Shown: in pieces, positions 18,960 through 31,229 of the stretch
Numbering within the stretch: position 1 is the stretch's first letter
Layout: each line of letters starts with the position of its first letter
Source: Acidovorax benzenivorans
Lineage (GTDB): Bacteria > Pseudomonadota > Gammaproteobacteria > Burkholderiales > Burkholderiaceae_C
Direction of reading: 5' to 3'
NCBI RefSeq assembly: GCF_028680575.1
Contig: NZ_JAPCKI010000001.1
Coordinates: 411,781-475,780 of the forward strand
DNA: 64,000 bases
Program-made: the position numbers and the translations under genes
The notes under the pieces: generated by a model
Database searches by the model: none
Told to the model about the DNA's origin: nothing
What the model saw: the letters and a program-made list of their open reading frames with translations, nothing else

Positions 18960-19232
18960 TCAGGCGCCCTGCGTGGCAAGGCTGCTGTTGGGCGATGGGG
19001 TGGCGCTTTGGCGCGCGGCGCGCTGGCCCGCCCGGTCCCACGCCTTTTCGTGGAAGAAGAAGGCCACCGCCTGCACCGTGGGCTCCAGCAGGCTCAACGT
19101 GAGCGAGGCCCACAGGTTGCCGGTGACGGCATAGGCCACCAGGGCGGCCACGCAGATGTGGATCAGGTAGTAGCTGCCCGTCTTCATCAGCATGGTTTGG
19201 TTCTGGCGGGCGACGTGGCGGATGCGGGACAT
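18960..19232 (-). CDS. DUF2061 family small membrane protein
   Basis: 90 residues. I take ATG 19232 (MSRIRHVARQNQ) because AGGAG lies about 7 nt upstream and the family opens like this. Two hydrophobic segments are seen: YYLIHICVAALVAYAVTG (about 21-38) and LWASLTLSLLEPTVQAVAFFFHE, the latter with the family-typical EP...FFFHEKAWDR end. Function unknown. A Fur-box-like sequence lies 63-81 nt upstream, which would make it iron-regulated (inference). Confidence 0.85.
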   Translation of the reverse strand: MSRIRHVARQNQTMLMKTGSYYLIHICVAALVAYAVTGNLWASLTLSLLEPTVQAVAFFFHEKAWDRAGQRAARQSATPSPNSSLATQGA

Positions 19233-19294
19233 GGCGGACTCCTGGCTTCTGGTTTTCAACAGAGCCTGCGGTGGTGCAGCAGGCATGGTTGAAT

Positions 19295-19313
19295 GGTAGT
19301 TATTCTCAATAGC
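19295..19313 (-). promoter_or_regulatory. Fur-box-like sequence upstream of the DUF2061 gene
   Basis: Read on the minus strand, the 19-mer GCTATTGAGAATAACTACC matches the classical Fur consensus at 13 of 19 positions, including the central GAnAAT core. It is placed where a minus-strand promoter for the gene starting at 19232 would lie. Confidence 0.5.
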
Positions 19314-19374
19314 GAAGACCAATTGATCATCGCTAAAGCGCAGATAGCCACTATCCAATGGCGCCTTGCGAAGC

Positions 19375-19394
19375 GCGGGGGCACTTGTCCCCGC
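19375..19394. repeat. 6-bp GC hairpin in the DUF2061/SPFH intergenic region
   Basis: GCGGGG (19375-19380) pairs with CCCCGC (19389-19394) around an 8-nt loop, with no U-tract. It is a minor structure in the roughly 295-bp divergent region 19233-19527, which also holds the Fur-like site and the 16-bp palindrome. Confidence 0.35.
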
Positions 19395-19421
19395 ATTTAT
19401 CCCAAACAGACTGGTTCTGCG

Positions 19422-19437
19422 CGTGAACTAGTTCACG
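19422..19437. promoter_or_regulatory. Perfect 16-bp palindrome, candidate operator of the SPFH operon
   Basis: CGTGAACTAGTTCACG is a complete 16-bp palindrome with no loop, the form expected of a dimeric repressor (TetR- or MarR-like) operator rather than an RNA hairpin. It lies 90 bp upstream of the SPFH start, within promoter range. Confidence 0.55.
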
Positions 19438-19527
19438 TTCGGCCACTGAAAAAAGCCGCTGCCACCAAAGCCCCCGTTGCTATGATGGCCGCTCTTTTCA
19501 ACCCCCTCTTTTGCTTTGGGAGCACAC

Positions 19528-20583
19528 ATGGCCCTCATGGACTTCATCAAGAAACAGTTCATTGACATCATTCAATGGACCGAAGAGGGGGACGGCACGC
19601 TGGCCTGGCGCTTCCCCATGCGCGACATGGAAATCCAGAACGGCGGCACGCTGGTGGTGCGCGAGTCGCAGATGGCCATCTTCGTGAACGAAGGCCAGGT
19701 GGCCGACGTGTTTGGTCCCGGCACCTACAAGCTCACCACGCAGACGCTGCCGGTGCTCACGTACCTGAAGAACTGGGACAAGCTCTTCGAGTCCCCGTTC
19801 AAGAGCGATGTGTACTTCTTCAGCACACGCCAGCAGATCGACCAGAAATGGGGCACGCCCCAGCCCATCACGATCCGCGACAAGGACTTTGGCGCCGTGC
19901 GCCTGCGCGCGTTCGGCAACTACGCGTTCCGCATTGCCGACCCCAAGCTGTTCCACACCGAGATCTCGGGCACGCGCGAGATCTACCCCGTGGCCGACCT
20001 TGAGGGCCAGCTGCGTGGCCTGGTGCTGCAGAACATCAGCAACGCCATTGCGGGCAGCGGTCTGCCCTTCCTGGACCTGGCGGCCAACCAGGTCATGTTT
20101 GCCGATGCACTGACCAAGGAACTCGCGCCCATCTTCGCCAAGCTGGGCATCTTGATCGAGTCCCTCACGGTGCAGAACGTCTCGCTGCCCGAGGAGCTGC
20201 AGAAGATCCTCGACCAGAAGATCGGCATGGGCATGGTCGGCAACGACATGGCCAAGTTCATGCAATACCAGACCGCGCAAGCCATCCCCAAGTTCGCCGA
20301 AGGCGCGGGCAATGGTGGTGGTATTGCAGGCGATGCCATGGGCCTGGGCGCGGGGGTGGCGCTGGGCCAGGTGCTGGCGCAGAACCTGCAGCAAGGCCTG
20401 CAAGGTGGCGGCGCTGCCGCGCAGGCAGCACCTGCTGCAGCGGCAGCCGCCGCTGCGGTGGGCGTCAAGCCTGAGGACGTGATGGCCACGCTGGAGAAGC
20501 TGGGCGAACTCAAGTCCAAGGGCATCCTCACGCAGGAAGAGTTCGACGCCAAGAAGGCCGAACTGCTCAAAAAACTCGTCTGA
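19528..20583 (+). CDS. SPFH-domain protein with C-terminal SHOCT domain (virion-core/YdjI-like)
   Basis: 351 residues. ATG 19528 (MALMDFIKKQF) follows GGGAG and the family's conserved N-terminus starts here. The SPFH/band-7-like core spans about 25-230 (DIIQWTEEGDGTLAWRFP; YKLTTQTLPVLTYLKNW; GTREIYPVADLEGQLRG). A Gly/Ala-rich linker follows, then a SHOCT motif (LEKLGELKSKGILTQEEFDAKKAELLKKL, about 318-350). SPFH proteins oligomerise on membranes; here there is no TM helix, so recruitment would rely on partners. First gene of an operon with DUF4178, DUF350 and spermidine-synthase-like genes, a set linked elsewhere to membrane stress (family knowledge, role inferred). Confidence 0.88.
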   Translation: MALMDFIKKQFIDIIQWTEEGDGTLAWRFPMRDMEIQNGGTLVVRESQMAIFVNEGQVADVFGPGTYKLTTQTLPVLTYLKNWDKLFESPFKSDVYFFSTRQQIDQKWGTPQPITIRDKDFGAVRLRAFGNYAFRIADPKLFHTEISGTREIYPVADLEGQLRGLVLQNISNAIAGSGLPFLDLAANQVMFADALTKELAPIFAKLGILIESLTVQNVSLPEELQKILDQKIGMGMVGNDMAKFMQYQTAQAIPKFAEGAGNGGGIAGDAMGLGAGVALGQVLAQNLQQGLQGGGAAAQAAPAAAAAAAAVGVKPEDVMATLEKLGELKSKGILTQEEFDAKKAELLKKLV

Positions 20584-20596
20584 TCGATCGGATCGA

Positions 20597-20660
20597 TTGC
20601 TATCATAAAAATAGCTGCTTGCGCTGGAGGGATAAGCGCTAGAGGCCAAAAAGGCTTCAA
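20597..20660 (-). repeat. Interspersed palindromic repeat, copy A3 (SPFH/DUF4178 gap)
   Basis: Reading on the minus strand it has TTTTTGGCCTCTAGCGCTTA, then AGCGCAAGCAGCTAT, the same blocks as copies A1 and A2, with CCCTCC in place of the central AATAA. It occupies most of the 114-bp gap between two plus-strand genes of one operon. Confidence 0.75.
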
Positions 20661-20697
20661 AGCTGTGTAGCGCGGCGCGGGCAGAACACTCCCTACG

Positions 20698-22212
20698 ATG
20701 GCCACCGACCCCACCCAGCGCTATTACCGCGCGCCCTGCCCCGGCTGTGGCGCGCCGGTGGAGTTCAAGAGCGCGCAGTCCACCCACGCCGTCTGCGGCT
20801 ATTGCCAGAGCACCGTGGTGCGCAGTGGCGATGTACTCACGCGCCTGGGCAAGATGGCCGAGCTGTTCGACGACCACAGCCCGCTGCAGCTCATGGCCAG
20901 CGGGCGCATCCAGCTCGATGGCAAGGACGTACCTTTCACCCTCGTCGGCCGCCTGCAATACAAGGGCGATGCGGGTGTGTGGACCGAGTGGGCCGCCTTC
21001 CTGAATGACGGTACGCTGGCCACCCTGGGCGAGGACAACGGCGCCTACGTCTTCACCCGCCCCATCGACCCCGGCCGCGAGATGCCCGCGCCCGAGCGCT
21101 TTCGCATCGGCACCACTACGGCCATCAACGGCAAGCCCTACAGCGTGGCCTACACCGGCCAGGCGCAGCTGATCTCGGCCCAGGGCGAGCTGCCCAAGCT
21201 GCCGCCGCTGGGCCAGCCCTTCGGCATGGTCGAGCTGCGCAGCGCCGAGGGCGAAGTGGTCAGCATCGACTATGGCCACACCCCGCCCAACGTCGAGCGC
21301 GGCAAGGCGGTGTTGCTGGAAGACCTGCAGCTGCAGGGCCTCAAGGACGAATCGGCCAAGGACGAAAAAGGCCGGCAGTTCAACTGCCCGCACTGCGGCG
21401 CGCCGGTGCAGGTGCAGCTGTCCACCTCCAAGAGCATCACCTGCGGCTCGTGCGCCAGCATCATCAGCCTGGACAGTGGCGTGGGCGGAGAGTTGCGCTC
21501 GGCGGAGCAGGACGAACCCGTGCAGCCCCTCATTCCGCTGGGCAGCAAGGGTCAGCTGCAGGGCGTGCACTGGCAGGTGGTGGGCTTTCAGCATCGCATG
21601 GGCGTGGAGCCCGGTGACGACGAGCACTTTGGCTGGAGCGAGTACCTGCTCTACAACCAGAAGCGCGGTTTTGCGTTCCTGGTCGATTCCGAAGAAGGCT
21701 GGAGCATGGTGCGCCCCACTACCGGCGCGCCGCAGATGGCGGCCACCGGGCGCTCGGCCACGTACATGGGCACCAAGTACGACCTCAAGTACACCTACGA
21801 GGCCGAAACCACTTACGTGCTGGGCGAGTTTTACTGGCAGGTCACACGCGGCCAGAAGACCACCAACCGCGACTTTGCCAGCAGCAAGGGCCTGCTGTCG
21901 ATGGAGCAGAGCCCGAACGAGATCACCTGGTCGGCGGGGGACAAACTGGCCAGCGACACGGTGGTCAAGGCCTTCAAGCTCGACGACAAGAAAGATGCAC
22001 TCCAGCGCGACGATCCGGGCCCATTCGTGGCCAAATCCGGTCTGGGCTGCGGCACCATCATCGTGATCGCTGTGGTGATCCTGATCCTGCTGATCTTGCT
22101 GAGCCGTTGCTCCAGTTGCGACCCCCGGGTCGAAAACTGTTCCTCGTCCTCCAGCTACCGCAGCTCGGGGGGCTCGTATGGTGGATATTCGTCGGGCGGC
22201 AGCCACAAGTAG
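20698..22212 (+). CDS. DUF4178-domain membrane protein with two zinc-ribbon motifs
   Basis: 504 residues. Two zinc-ribbon-like Cys clusters are seen: CPGCGAP...CGYC near the N-terminus (about 14-40) and CPHCGAP...CGSC (about 230-258). Each precedes a beta-rich DUF4178-like domain (LVGRLQYKGDAGVWTEW..; WQVVGFQHRMGVEP..). One C-terminal TM helix (GTIIVIAVVILILLILLSRC, about 452-470) is followed by a Ser/Gly/Tyr-rich tail (SSYRSSGGSYGGYSSGG). This tail-anchored topology leaves the ribbons in the cytoplasm. It partners the SPFH and DUF350 proteins in the same operon; function not established. Confidence 0.85.
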   Translation: MATDPTQRYYRAPCPGCGAPVEFKSAQSTHAVCGYCQSTVVRSGDVLTRLGKMAELFDDHSPLQLMASGRIQLDGKDVPFTLVGRLQYKGDAGVWTEWAAFLNDGTLATLGEDNGAYVFTRPIDPGREMPAPERFRIGTTTAINGKPYSVAYTGQAQLISAQGELPKLPPLGQPFGMVELRSAEGEVVSIDYGHTPPNVERGKAVLLEDLQLQGLKDESAKDEKGRQFNCPHCGAPVQVQLSTSKSITCGSCASIISLDSGVGGELRSAEQDEPVQPLIPLGSKGQLQGVHWQVVGFQHRMGVEPGDDEHFGWSEYLLYNQKRGFAFLVDSEEGWSMVRPTTGAPQMAATGRSATYMGTKYDLKYTYEAETTYVLGEFYWQVTRGQKTTNRDFASSKGLLSMEQSPNEITWSAGDKLASDTVVKAFKLDDKKDALQRDDPGPFVAKSGLGCGTIIVIAVVILILLILLSRCSSCDPRVENCSSSSSYRSSGGSYGGYSSGGSHK

Positions 22213-22291
22213 CGCGGCGCTTGTTCCGCTTGTTCTTGTCCTCCGTTCACCAGTCACTGTCACTGACAACACATTTCAAGGAGATCACACC

Positions 22292-22513
22292 ATGATGGGA
22301 TTCGAATGGCTCAGACCCGCAGCGTTTCTTGGGTCCATCCTGTACGCCATCATTGGCGTCATCATTTTCTGGCTGGCCTTCGTCATCGTGGACAAGATCA
22401 CGCCGTATGACCTGTGGCGCGAGATCGTCGAGAAGCAAAACCAGGCCCTGGGCCTGGTGGTCGCGGCGATGTGTCTGGGCATCAGCATCATCGTGGCGGC
22501 TGCCATCCACTGA
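22292..22513 (+). CDS. DUF350 family small membrane protein
   Basis: 73 residues, start at ATG 22292 with a strong AAGGAG at 22278-22283. Two hydrophobic helices: FLGSILYAIIGVIIFWLAFV (about 12-31) and ALGLVVAAMCLGISIIVAAA (about 53-72), separated by the family-typical DKITPYDLWREIVEKQN. It sits between the DUF4178 and spermidine-synthase-like genes and probably forms a membrane part of the same complex (inference). Confidence 0.88.
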   Translation: MMGFEWLRPAAFLGSILYAIIGVIIFWLAFVIVDKITPYDLWREIVEKQNQALGLVVAAMCLGISIIVAAAIH

Positions 22514-22567
22514 CGCGCTTCTTTGCCACCATCGCCTGAATGAACGTAGCAGCGCGCCCCGCAGGGT

Positions 22568-24157
22568 GTGCTGACCGCTGCCTTGTCGCCTCCCACCTTG
22601 TCCGCTACCGAGCCCGCACCTGCGGCGCCGCACCGATCCCCCGGCCCTCGCCCCATCGACATCGCCCTGCTCATCAGCGTGTTCGTCGTGGCCGCCTGCG
22701 GCCTGCTGTACGAGCTGGCGGCGGGGGCGCTGGCGTCTTACGTGCTGGGCGACTCGGTGCTGCAGTTCAGCACCATCATCGGCACCTACCTGTTTGCCAT
22801 GGGCCTGGGCTCGTGGCTGTCGCGCTACTTCGAGCGGCAGCTGCCCGCGCATTTCTTGCGCATCGAGCTGCTGGTGGCGCTGATCGGTGGCGCGCTGCCC
22901 GCCACGCTGTTTCTGGCCAATGCGTATGCGCCGGGGGCGTTCCGGTTTCTGCTGTACGGCATGGTGCTGGTGGTGGGCACGCTGGTGGGGCTGGAGATTC
23001 CGCTGGTCATGCGCATCTTGAAGCGCAACGTGGTGCTCAAGGACCTGGTGTCGCAGGTGCTCACGTTCGACTACCTGGGCGCGCTGGCGGTGTCGCTGGC
23101 GTTTCCGCTGCTGCTGGTGCCACACCTGGGGCTTATCCGCACGGGCCTGCTGTTCGGGCTGATGAACGCGGCCGTGGCGCTGTGGGCCGTGTGGCTGTTT
23201 CGGCATGAGCTGCGACGCCTGAAGGCCCACTTGTTCGCCTGCCTGATGGTGGTGGGCCTGTTGCTGGCCGGGCTGGCGGGGGCCGAACAGATCACCAGCC
23301 TTGCCGAAGACAAGTTCTACCAGGACCGCATCATCTTCACCACGGCCACGCCCTACCAGCGCATCGTGGTCACGCAGGGCCGCTATGGCCACCGGCTGTA
23401 CCTCAACGGCAACCTGCAGTTTTCGGAGTCCGACGAGTACCGCTACCACGAGGCCCTGGTGCACCCCGCCATGGCCGCGCACGGCGCGCCCAAGCGCGTG
23501 GCGGTGCTGGGCGGCGGCGACGGCATGGCCGTGCGCGAGATCCTCAAATACCCCTCGGTCGAGTCCGTCACGCTGGTCGAGCTGGACCCGGCCATGACCC
23601 GCATCTTCAGCGAGAACCCCACGCTGGCACGGCTGAACGGCAACGCCTTGCAAGACCCCAAGGTGACCATCGTCAACACCGATGCCTTTGGCTGGCTGCA
23701 AGAAGGGACAGGTACCTTTGATGTCATCGTGGTGGACTTTCCCGACCCCACCAACTTCTCCATCGGCAAGCTCTACACCAACAGCTTTTATGCGCTGCTC
23801 GATAAGCGGCTGGCAGCCAGTGGCTACGCCGTGGTGCAGACCACCTCGCCGCTGATGGCGCGCCAGAGCTACTGGACGGTGGTGCAGACCATCGAATCGG
23901 TGGGGCTGCAGACGGCGCCGTACCACGCCCATGTGCCCAGCTTTGGCGAATGGGGTTACGTCATTGCCAGCCGCAGGCCCTGGCGGTTGCCCGACCACTT
24001 GCCGGGCGGGCTGCGGTTTCTGAGCACGCCATCGTTGCCGCTGCTGTTCGACTTTCCGCTCGACATGGCACGGGTGCCGGGCGATGTGAACCGGCTGTCC
24101 AACCAGGCGCTGGTGCACAGCTACGAGCGCGAATGGGGCAAGGTGGTAGCGCATTGA
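22568..24157 (+). CDS. Membrane-bound spermidine synthase-like aminopropyltransferase
   Basis: 529 residues with GTG start. The N-terminal half carries about six or seven TM helices (from DIALLISVFVVAACGLLYEL to FACLMVVGLLLAGLAGA). The C-terminal half is a Rossmann-fold polyamine synthase-like domain with YQRIVVTQ...LYLNGNLQFSESDEYRYHEALVHP, the SAM-type loop VAVLGGGDGMAVREILKY, VELDPAM, and VVDFPDP. SpeE proteins usually have D(A/S) in the last motif; here VVDFPDPTNF keeps the acidic pair. No SAM decarboxylase gene is nearby. The reaction would move an aminopropyl group to an amine or lipid-linked acceptor at the membrane; the real substrate is unknown. Confidence 0.87.
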   Translation: MLTAALSPPTLSATEPAPAAPHRSPGPRPIDIALLISVFVVAACGLLYELAAGALASYVLGDSVLQFSTIIGTYLFAMGLGSWLSRYFERQLPAHFLRIELLVALIGGALPATLFLANAYAPGAFRFLLYGMVLVVGTLVGLEIPLVMRILKRNVVLKDLVSQVLTFDYLGALAVSLAFPLLLVPHLGLIRTGLLFGLMNAAVALWAVWLFRHELRRLKAHLFACLMVVGLLLAGLAGAEQITSLAEDKFYQDRIIFTTATPYQRIVVTQGRYGHRLYLNGNLQFSESDEYRYHEALVHPAMAAHGAPKRVAVLGGGDGMAVREILKYPSVESVTLVELDPAMTRIFSENPTLARLNGNALQDPKVTIVNTDAFGWLQEGTGTFDVIVVDFPDPTNFSIGKLYTNSFYALLDKRLAASGYAVVQTTSPLMARQSYWTVVQTIESVGLQTAPYHAHVPSFGEWGYVIASRRPWRLPDHLPGGLRFLSTPSLPLLFDFPLDMARVPGDVNRLSNQALVHSYEREWGKVVAH

Positions 24158-24268
24158 GCCGCTGATCGCCTGGGCATCACCGAGCGATTTGCAAGGGTTC
24201 TGCCCGCAGGCGCAGGCGCCACAATCGGCTACAAATCTGCCATGATCTGATTGCCGTGGGCGCCCTAG

Positions 24269-28017
<3,749 letters not shown>

Positions 28018-28021
<4 letters not shown>

Positions 28022-29010
28022 CCCCGGCCCCTGACCAGCGGCCCCGCCTGTTGTTGGTGGACGATGAGCCCACCAACCTGCAGGTGCTGCGCCACATCCT
28101 GCAGGCCGACTACCGCCTGCTGTTCGCCACCGACGGCGAGCGCGCACTGCAAGTGGCGCGCGAGCAGCGGCCCGACCTGGTGCTGCTCGACATCATGATG
28201 CCGAACATGGACGGCTATGCCGTGTGCCGCGCCCTCAAGGCCGATGCCACCACGGCCGCCGTCCCGGTGATCTTCATCACCGCCCTCACCGACAGCCAGG
28301 ACGAAACGGCCGGGTTCGATGCGGGCGCGGTGGACTACATCACCAAGCCCGTCAGCCCGCCCGTGGTGCGCGCGCGGGTGCGCACCCACCTGTCGCTGGT
28401 GCGCATGGACGAGCTGCGCGAAACCCGCTTGCAGATCGTGCAGCGTCTGGGCCGCGCGGCCGAATACAAAGACAACGAAACCGGCATGCATGTGATCCGC
28501 ATGAGCCACTTTGCCCAGCTGCTGGCGCTGGCCGCAGGCCACAGCCCGGCGTGGGCTGAAGACCTGCTCAACGCCGCCCCCATGCACGACGTGGGCAAGA
28601 TCGGCATCCCCGACGCTGTGCTGCGCAAGCCCGGCCCGCTGGATGCCCAGGAGTGGGACACCATGCGCCGCCACCCCGAGATCGGTGCCGAAATCATTGG
28701 CGAGCACCCGTCCGGCGTGCTGCAGCTGGCCCGCGAGATTGCACTGGCCCACCACGAAAAGTGGGACGGCAGCGGCTACCCGCGTGGTCTGGCAGGCGAG
28801 GCGATCCCCGTGTCGGCGCGCATCGTGGCGGTGGCCGACGTATTCGACGCCCTCACCACCCGCCGCCCCTACAAGGAGCCCTGGCCCGTGCAGGAGGCAC
28901 TGGACCACATTGCGGCCCAGGCCGGCAAACACTTTGACCCGACCCTGGTGGCGCTGTTTGCCCCGCTGCTGCCGCAGCTGCAGGAGATCCGCGCCCGCTG
29001 GGCCGATTGA
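28018..29010 (+). CDS. Response regulator with HD-GYP c-di-GMP phosphodiesterase domain (RpfG-like)
   Basis: 330 residues. Receiver domain at 10-125 with phospho-Asp58 in VLLDIMMPNMDG and the KP switch in DYITKPVSPP. HD-GYP domain at 145-320 with HDVGKIGIPD (His190-Asp191) and HHEKWDGSGYP (from His245), the full HHExxDGxGYP metal and GYP motif, so it is expected to hydrolyse c-di-GMP. It overlaps the hybrid kinase by 4 nt, an RpfC/RpfG-like arrangement but with an MHYT gas-sensor input. Output is probably motility/biofilm control (inference). Confidence 0.94.
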
Positions 29011-29021
29011 GGTGTGAACGC

Positions 29022-30725
29022 ATGACCGCATGGACCCTGCAGCGCCGCCAGTTTGTGGCGGGCGCTGCCGCCCTGGCCGCGGCGGCCCTGGGCGGGTGTG
29101 ATCGCGCCGCGCCGCCGCTGGAGGGCGGCTTCACCGGCATCGACATGGCGCGTGGCCACCAACTGCGCGACTGGCTGGTGCGCGGCACCTGGCCCGAGCC
29201 CGCCGTGGTGCGGCGCGCGCAGGTCATCATCGCAGGCGGTGGTGTGGCGGGGCTGGCTGCGGCGCGCGCGCTGCGCCTGGCGGGGGTGCAAGACTTTGCG
29301 CTGCTGGAGCTGGAAGACATGCCGGGCGGCAACAGCCGGGGCACCACCGTCAACGGCATGACCTGCCCGCAGGGCGCGCACTACCTGCCCGTGCCCGGCG
29401 ACGACGCGCGCGAGGTGCAGGACCTGCTGGAAGAACTGGGCCTGCGCCAGCGCGTGGCCGGGCGCTGGCAATACGACGAACGCCACCTGTGCCACAGCCC
29501 GCAAGAGCGCCTGTACTTCGAGGGCGAGTGGCAGGACGGCCTGCTGCCCGTGCAGGGCGTGGGCGAGGCCACGCTGGCGCAGTACCGCCGCTTTGCCCAG
29601 GCCGTGGAGGCGCAGACCCGCGCTGCCCGGTTTGTGATGCCCGCGCTCAAGCTGTGGACCGCCCAGCGCCCGTTGGCGCCCAGCCACCTGGCGCTGGACG
29701 CGGTGACATTTGCCGCCTGGCTGACAAAAGAAGGCCTGGACGATGCCCACCTGCGCTGGTACCTGGACTACTGCTGCCGCGACGACTACGGTGCTGGTGC
29801 CGACCGCGTCTCGGCCTGGGCGGGTATCCATTACTTTGCCAGCCGCCATGGTTTTCATGCACCTGGCGAGGCCGTGGACGAAGCCCGTGAAAGCGTGCTC
29901 ACCTGGCCCGAGGGCAATGGCTGGATCACCCAGCGCCTGGCCGGTCCGCTGCGCGCGGGCGGCCAGTTGCGCACCGCCACCAGCGTGCTGCGCATCACCG
30001 AAGGCCGCCACGGCGTGGAGGTGGACGCCTTCAACCACGCCACCAACAGCGTGGAGCGCTGGCAGGCGCCGCGGTGCATCGTGGCGCTGCCGGTGATGAT
30101 GGCGGCGCGTGTGGTGCAAAACCCACCGGCATTTCTGGCGGCGGCCGCGCAGCGCCTGTCGTGGGCGCCCTGGCTGGTGGCCAACATCCACATCGACAGT
30201 GCCCTGACCGACAGGCCCGGCGCCGCGCCCGCATGGGACAACGTGCTCTATGCCGACCCCACGGCGGGCGGCCTGGGCTACGTGAACGCTGGCCACCAGC
30301 GCCTGGACACCCGCGCCACGCTGGCGGGTCCCACGGTGCTCACCTACTACCAGGCGTTGGGCGACCTGGCCAATGGCCGCCAGCAACTGGCCACTCTGCC
30401 CTGGCAGCACTGGGCCGACGCCGCCCTGGCGACCCTGGCCGTGCCCCACCCTGACCTGCGCCAGCGCGCCACCCGTGTGGACATCACCCGCTACGGCCAC
30501 GCCATGTCCATCCCCACGCCGGGCACACAGGGGTTTTTAAGCAAAATTGGCCTCCAGCGCTTATCCAATAAGCGCAAGCAGCTATCAAATGGTGAGCAAT
30601 CGCGCTGGATACCCACACCTGCCACCGCGCGGCTGGCGTTTGCGCACAGCGACTGGTCGGGCTACTCGGTGTTTGAAGAGGCCTTCACGCGCGGGCATGG
30701 CGCGGGGCTGGTGGCTGCTGGCTGA
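29022..30725 (+). CDS. Exported FAD-dependent amine-oxidase-type oxidoreductase with in-frame repeat insertion
   Basis: 567 residues from ATG 29022 (the open frame begins earlier at TTG 29007). The N-terminus RRQFVAGAAALAAAALGGC combines a twin-Arg-like start with a lipobox-like LGGC at residue 26. The FAD dinucleotide motif is VIIAGGGVAGLAAARAL (about 69-85), followed by ELEDMPGGNSRG. The C-terminus has the flavin-contacting LAFAHSDWSGYSVFEEAF. Residues about 504-527 (from GFLSK to NGEQS) are encoded by a copy of the interspersed palindromic repeat and look foreign to the fold. The frame is kept. Substrate unknown. It lies 11 nt after the HD-GYP gene and 6 nt before the L,D-transpeptidase gene. 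Confidence 0.85.
   Translation: MTAWTLQRRQFVAGAAALAAAALGGCDRAAPPLEGGFTGIDMARGHQLRDWLVRGTWPEPAVVRRAQVIIAGGGVAGLAAARALRLAGVQDFALLELEDMPGGNSRGTTVNGMTCPQGAHYLPVPGDDAREVQDLLEELGLRQRVAGRWQYDERHLCHSPQERLYFEGEWQDGLLPVQGVGEATLAQYRRFAQAVEAQTRAARFVMPALKLWTAQRPLAPSHLALDAVTFAAWLTKEGLDDAHLRWYLDYCCRDDYGAGADRVSAWAGIHYFASRHGFHAPGEAVDEARESVLTWPEGNGWITQRLAGPLRAGGQLRTATSVLRITEGRHGVEVDAFNHATNSVERWQAPRCIVALPVMMAARVVQNPPAFLAAAAQRLSWAPWLVANIHIDSALTDRPGAAPAWDNVLYADPTAGGLGYVNAGHQRLDTRATLAGPTVLTYYQALGDLANGRQQLATLPWQHWADAALATLAVPHPDLRQRATRVDITRYGHAMSIPTPGTQGFLSKIGLQRLSNKRKQLSNGEQSRWIPTPATARLAFAHSDWSGYSVFEEAFTRGHGAGLVAAG
30536..30600 (+). repeat. Interspersed palindromic repeat, copy A2, inside the FAD oxidoreductase gene
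   Basis: TTGGCCTCCAGCGCTTATCC is followed by AATAAGCGCAAGCAGCTATC, nearly identical to copy A1 (15118-15175). It is translated in frame as part of residues 504-527 of the oxidoreductase. The stem halves are GCGCTTAT and ATAAGCGC. Confidence 0.85.
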
Positions 30726-30731
30726 CCCCCG

Positions 30732-31229
30732 ATGGCAGGCCCCGAAGTGCACATCGACGTGGCGCAGCAGCGGCTTCACCTGGTGGTGGACGGGGTCACA
30801 GAGCGCAGCTACGCCATCTCCACCGCCCTGAAGGGCGTGGGCGAACGCAACGGCAGCGGCTGCACCCCGCGCGGCCAGCACCGCGTGCGCGCCAAGGTGG
30901 GTGCGGGCTGCGCGCCCGGCACGGTGTTTGTGGGCAGGCGTGCCACGGGCGAGGTGTATTCGCCCGAACTCGCTGCCGCCCACCCGGGCCGCGACTGGAT
31001 CCTGAGCCGCATCCTGTGGCTCACCGGCTGCGAGCCCGGCGTGAACCGGGGCGGTGCGGTGGACACGCTGCGCCGCTACATCTACCTCCATGGCTGCCCC
31101 GACGGCACCCCCATGGGGGTGCCTGCCTCGCACGGCTGTGTGCGCATGGCCAATGCCGATGTGATGGACCTGTTCGACCGGGTCGCCGTCGGCACGCTGG
31201 TGCGCATCGAAGAGGGCGCCGCCTCCTGA
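30732..31229 (+). CDS. L,D-transpeptidase (YkuD domain)
   Basis: 165 residues, one YkuD domain. The catalytic motif is YLHGCPDG...VPASHGCVRMANADVMDLFD, with the nucleophilic Cys in SHGCVRM (about Cys136). It opens with IDVAQQRLHLVV, typical of the fold, but has no signal peptide or TM segment. It therefore depends on an uncertain export route or acts on cytoplasmic material; relatives crosslink or edit peptidoglycan. The 3' end of the gene forms the left arm of a long inverted repeat. Confidence 0.88.
   Translation: MAGPEVHIDVAQQRLHLVVDGVTERSYAISTALKGVGERNGSGCTPRGQHRVRAKVGAGCAPGTVFVGRRATGEVYSPELAAAHPGRDWILSRILWLTGCEPGVNRGGAVDTLRRYIYLHGCPDGTPMGVPASHGCVRMANADVMDLFDRVAVGTLVRIEEGAAS

Noticed and set aside
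19498-22272. A 924-residue minus-strand frame over the SPFH and DUF4178 genes
   Set aside because: It runs antisense across two well-supported genes and their gap; no motif.
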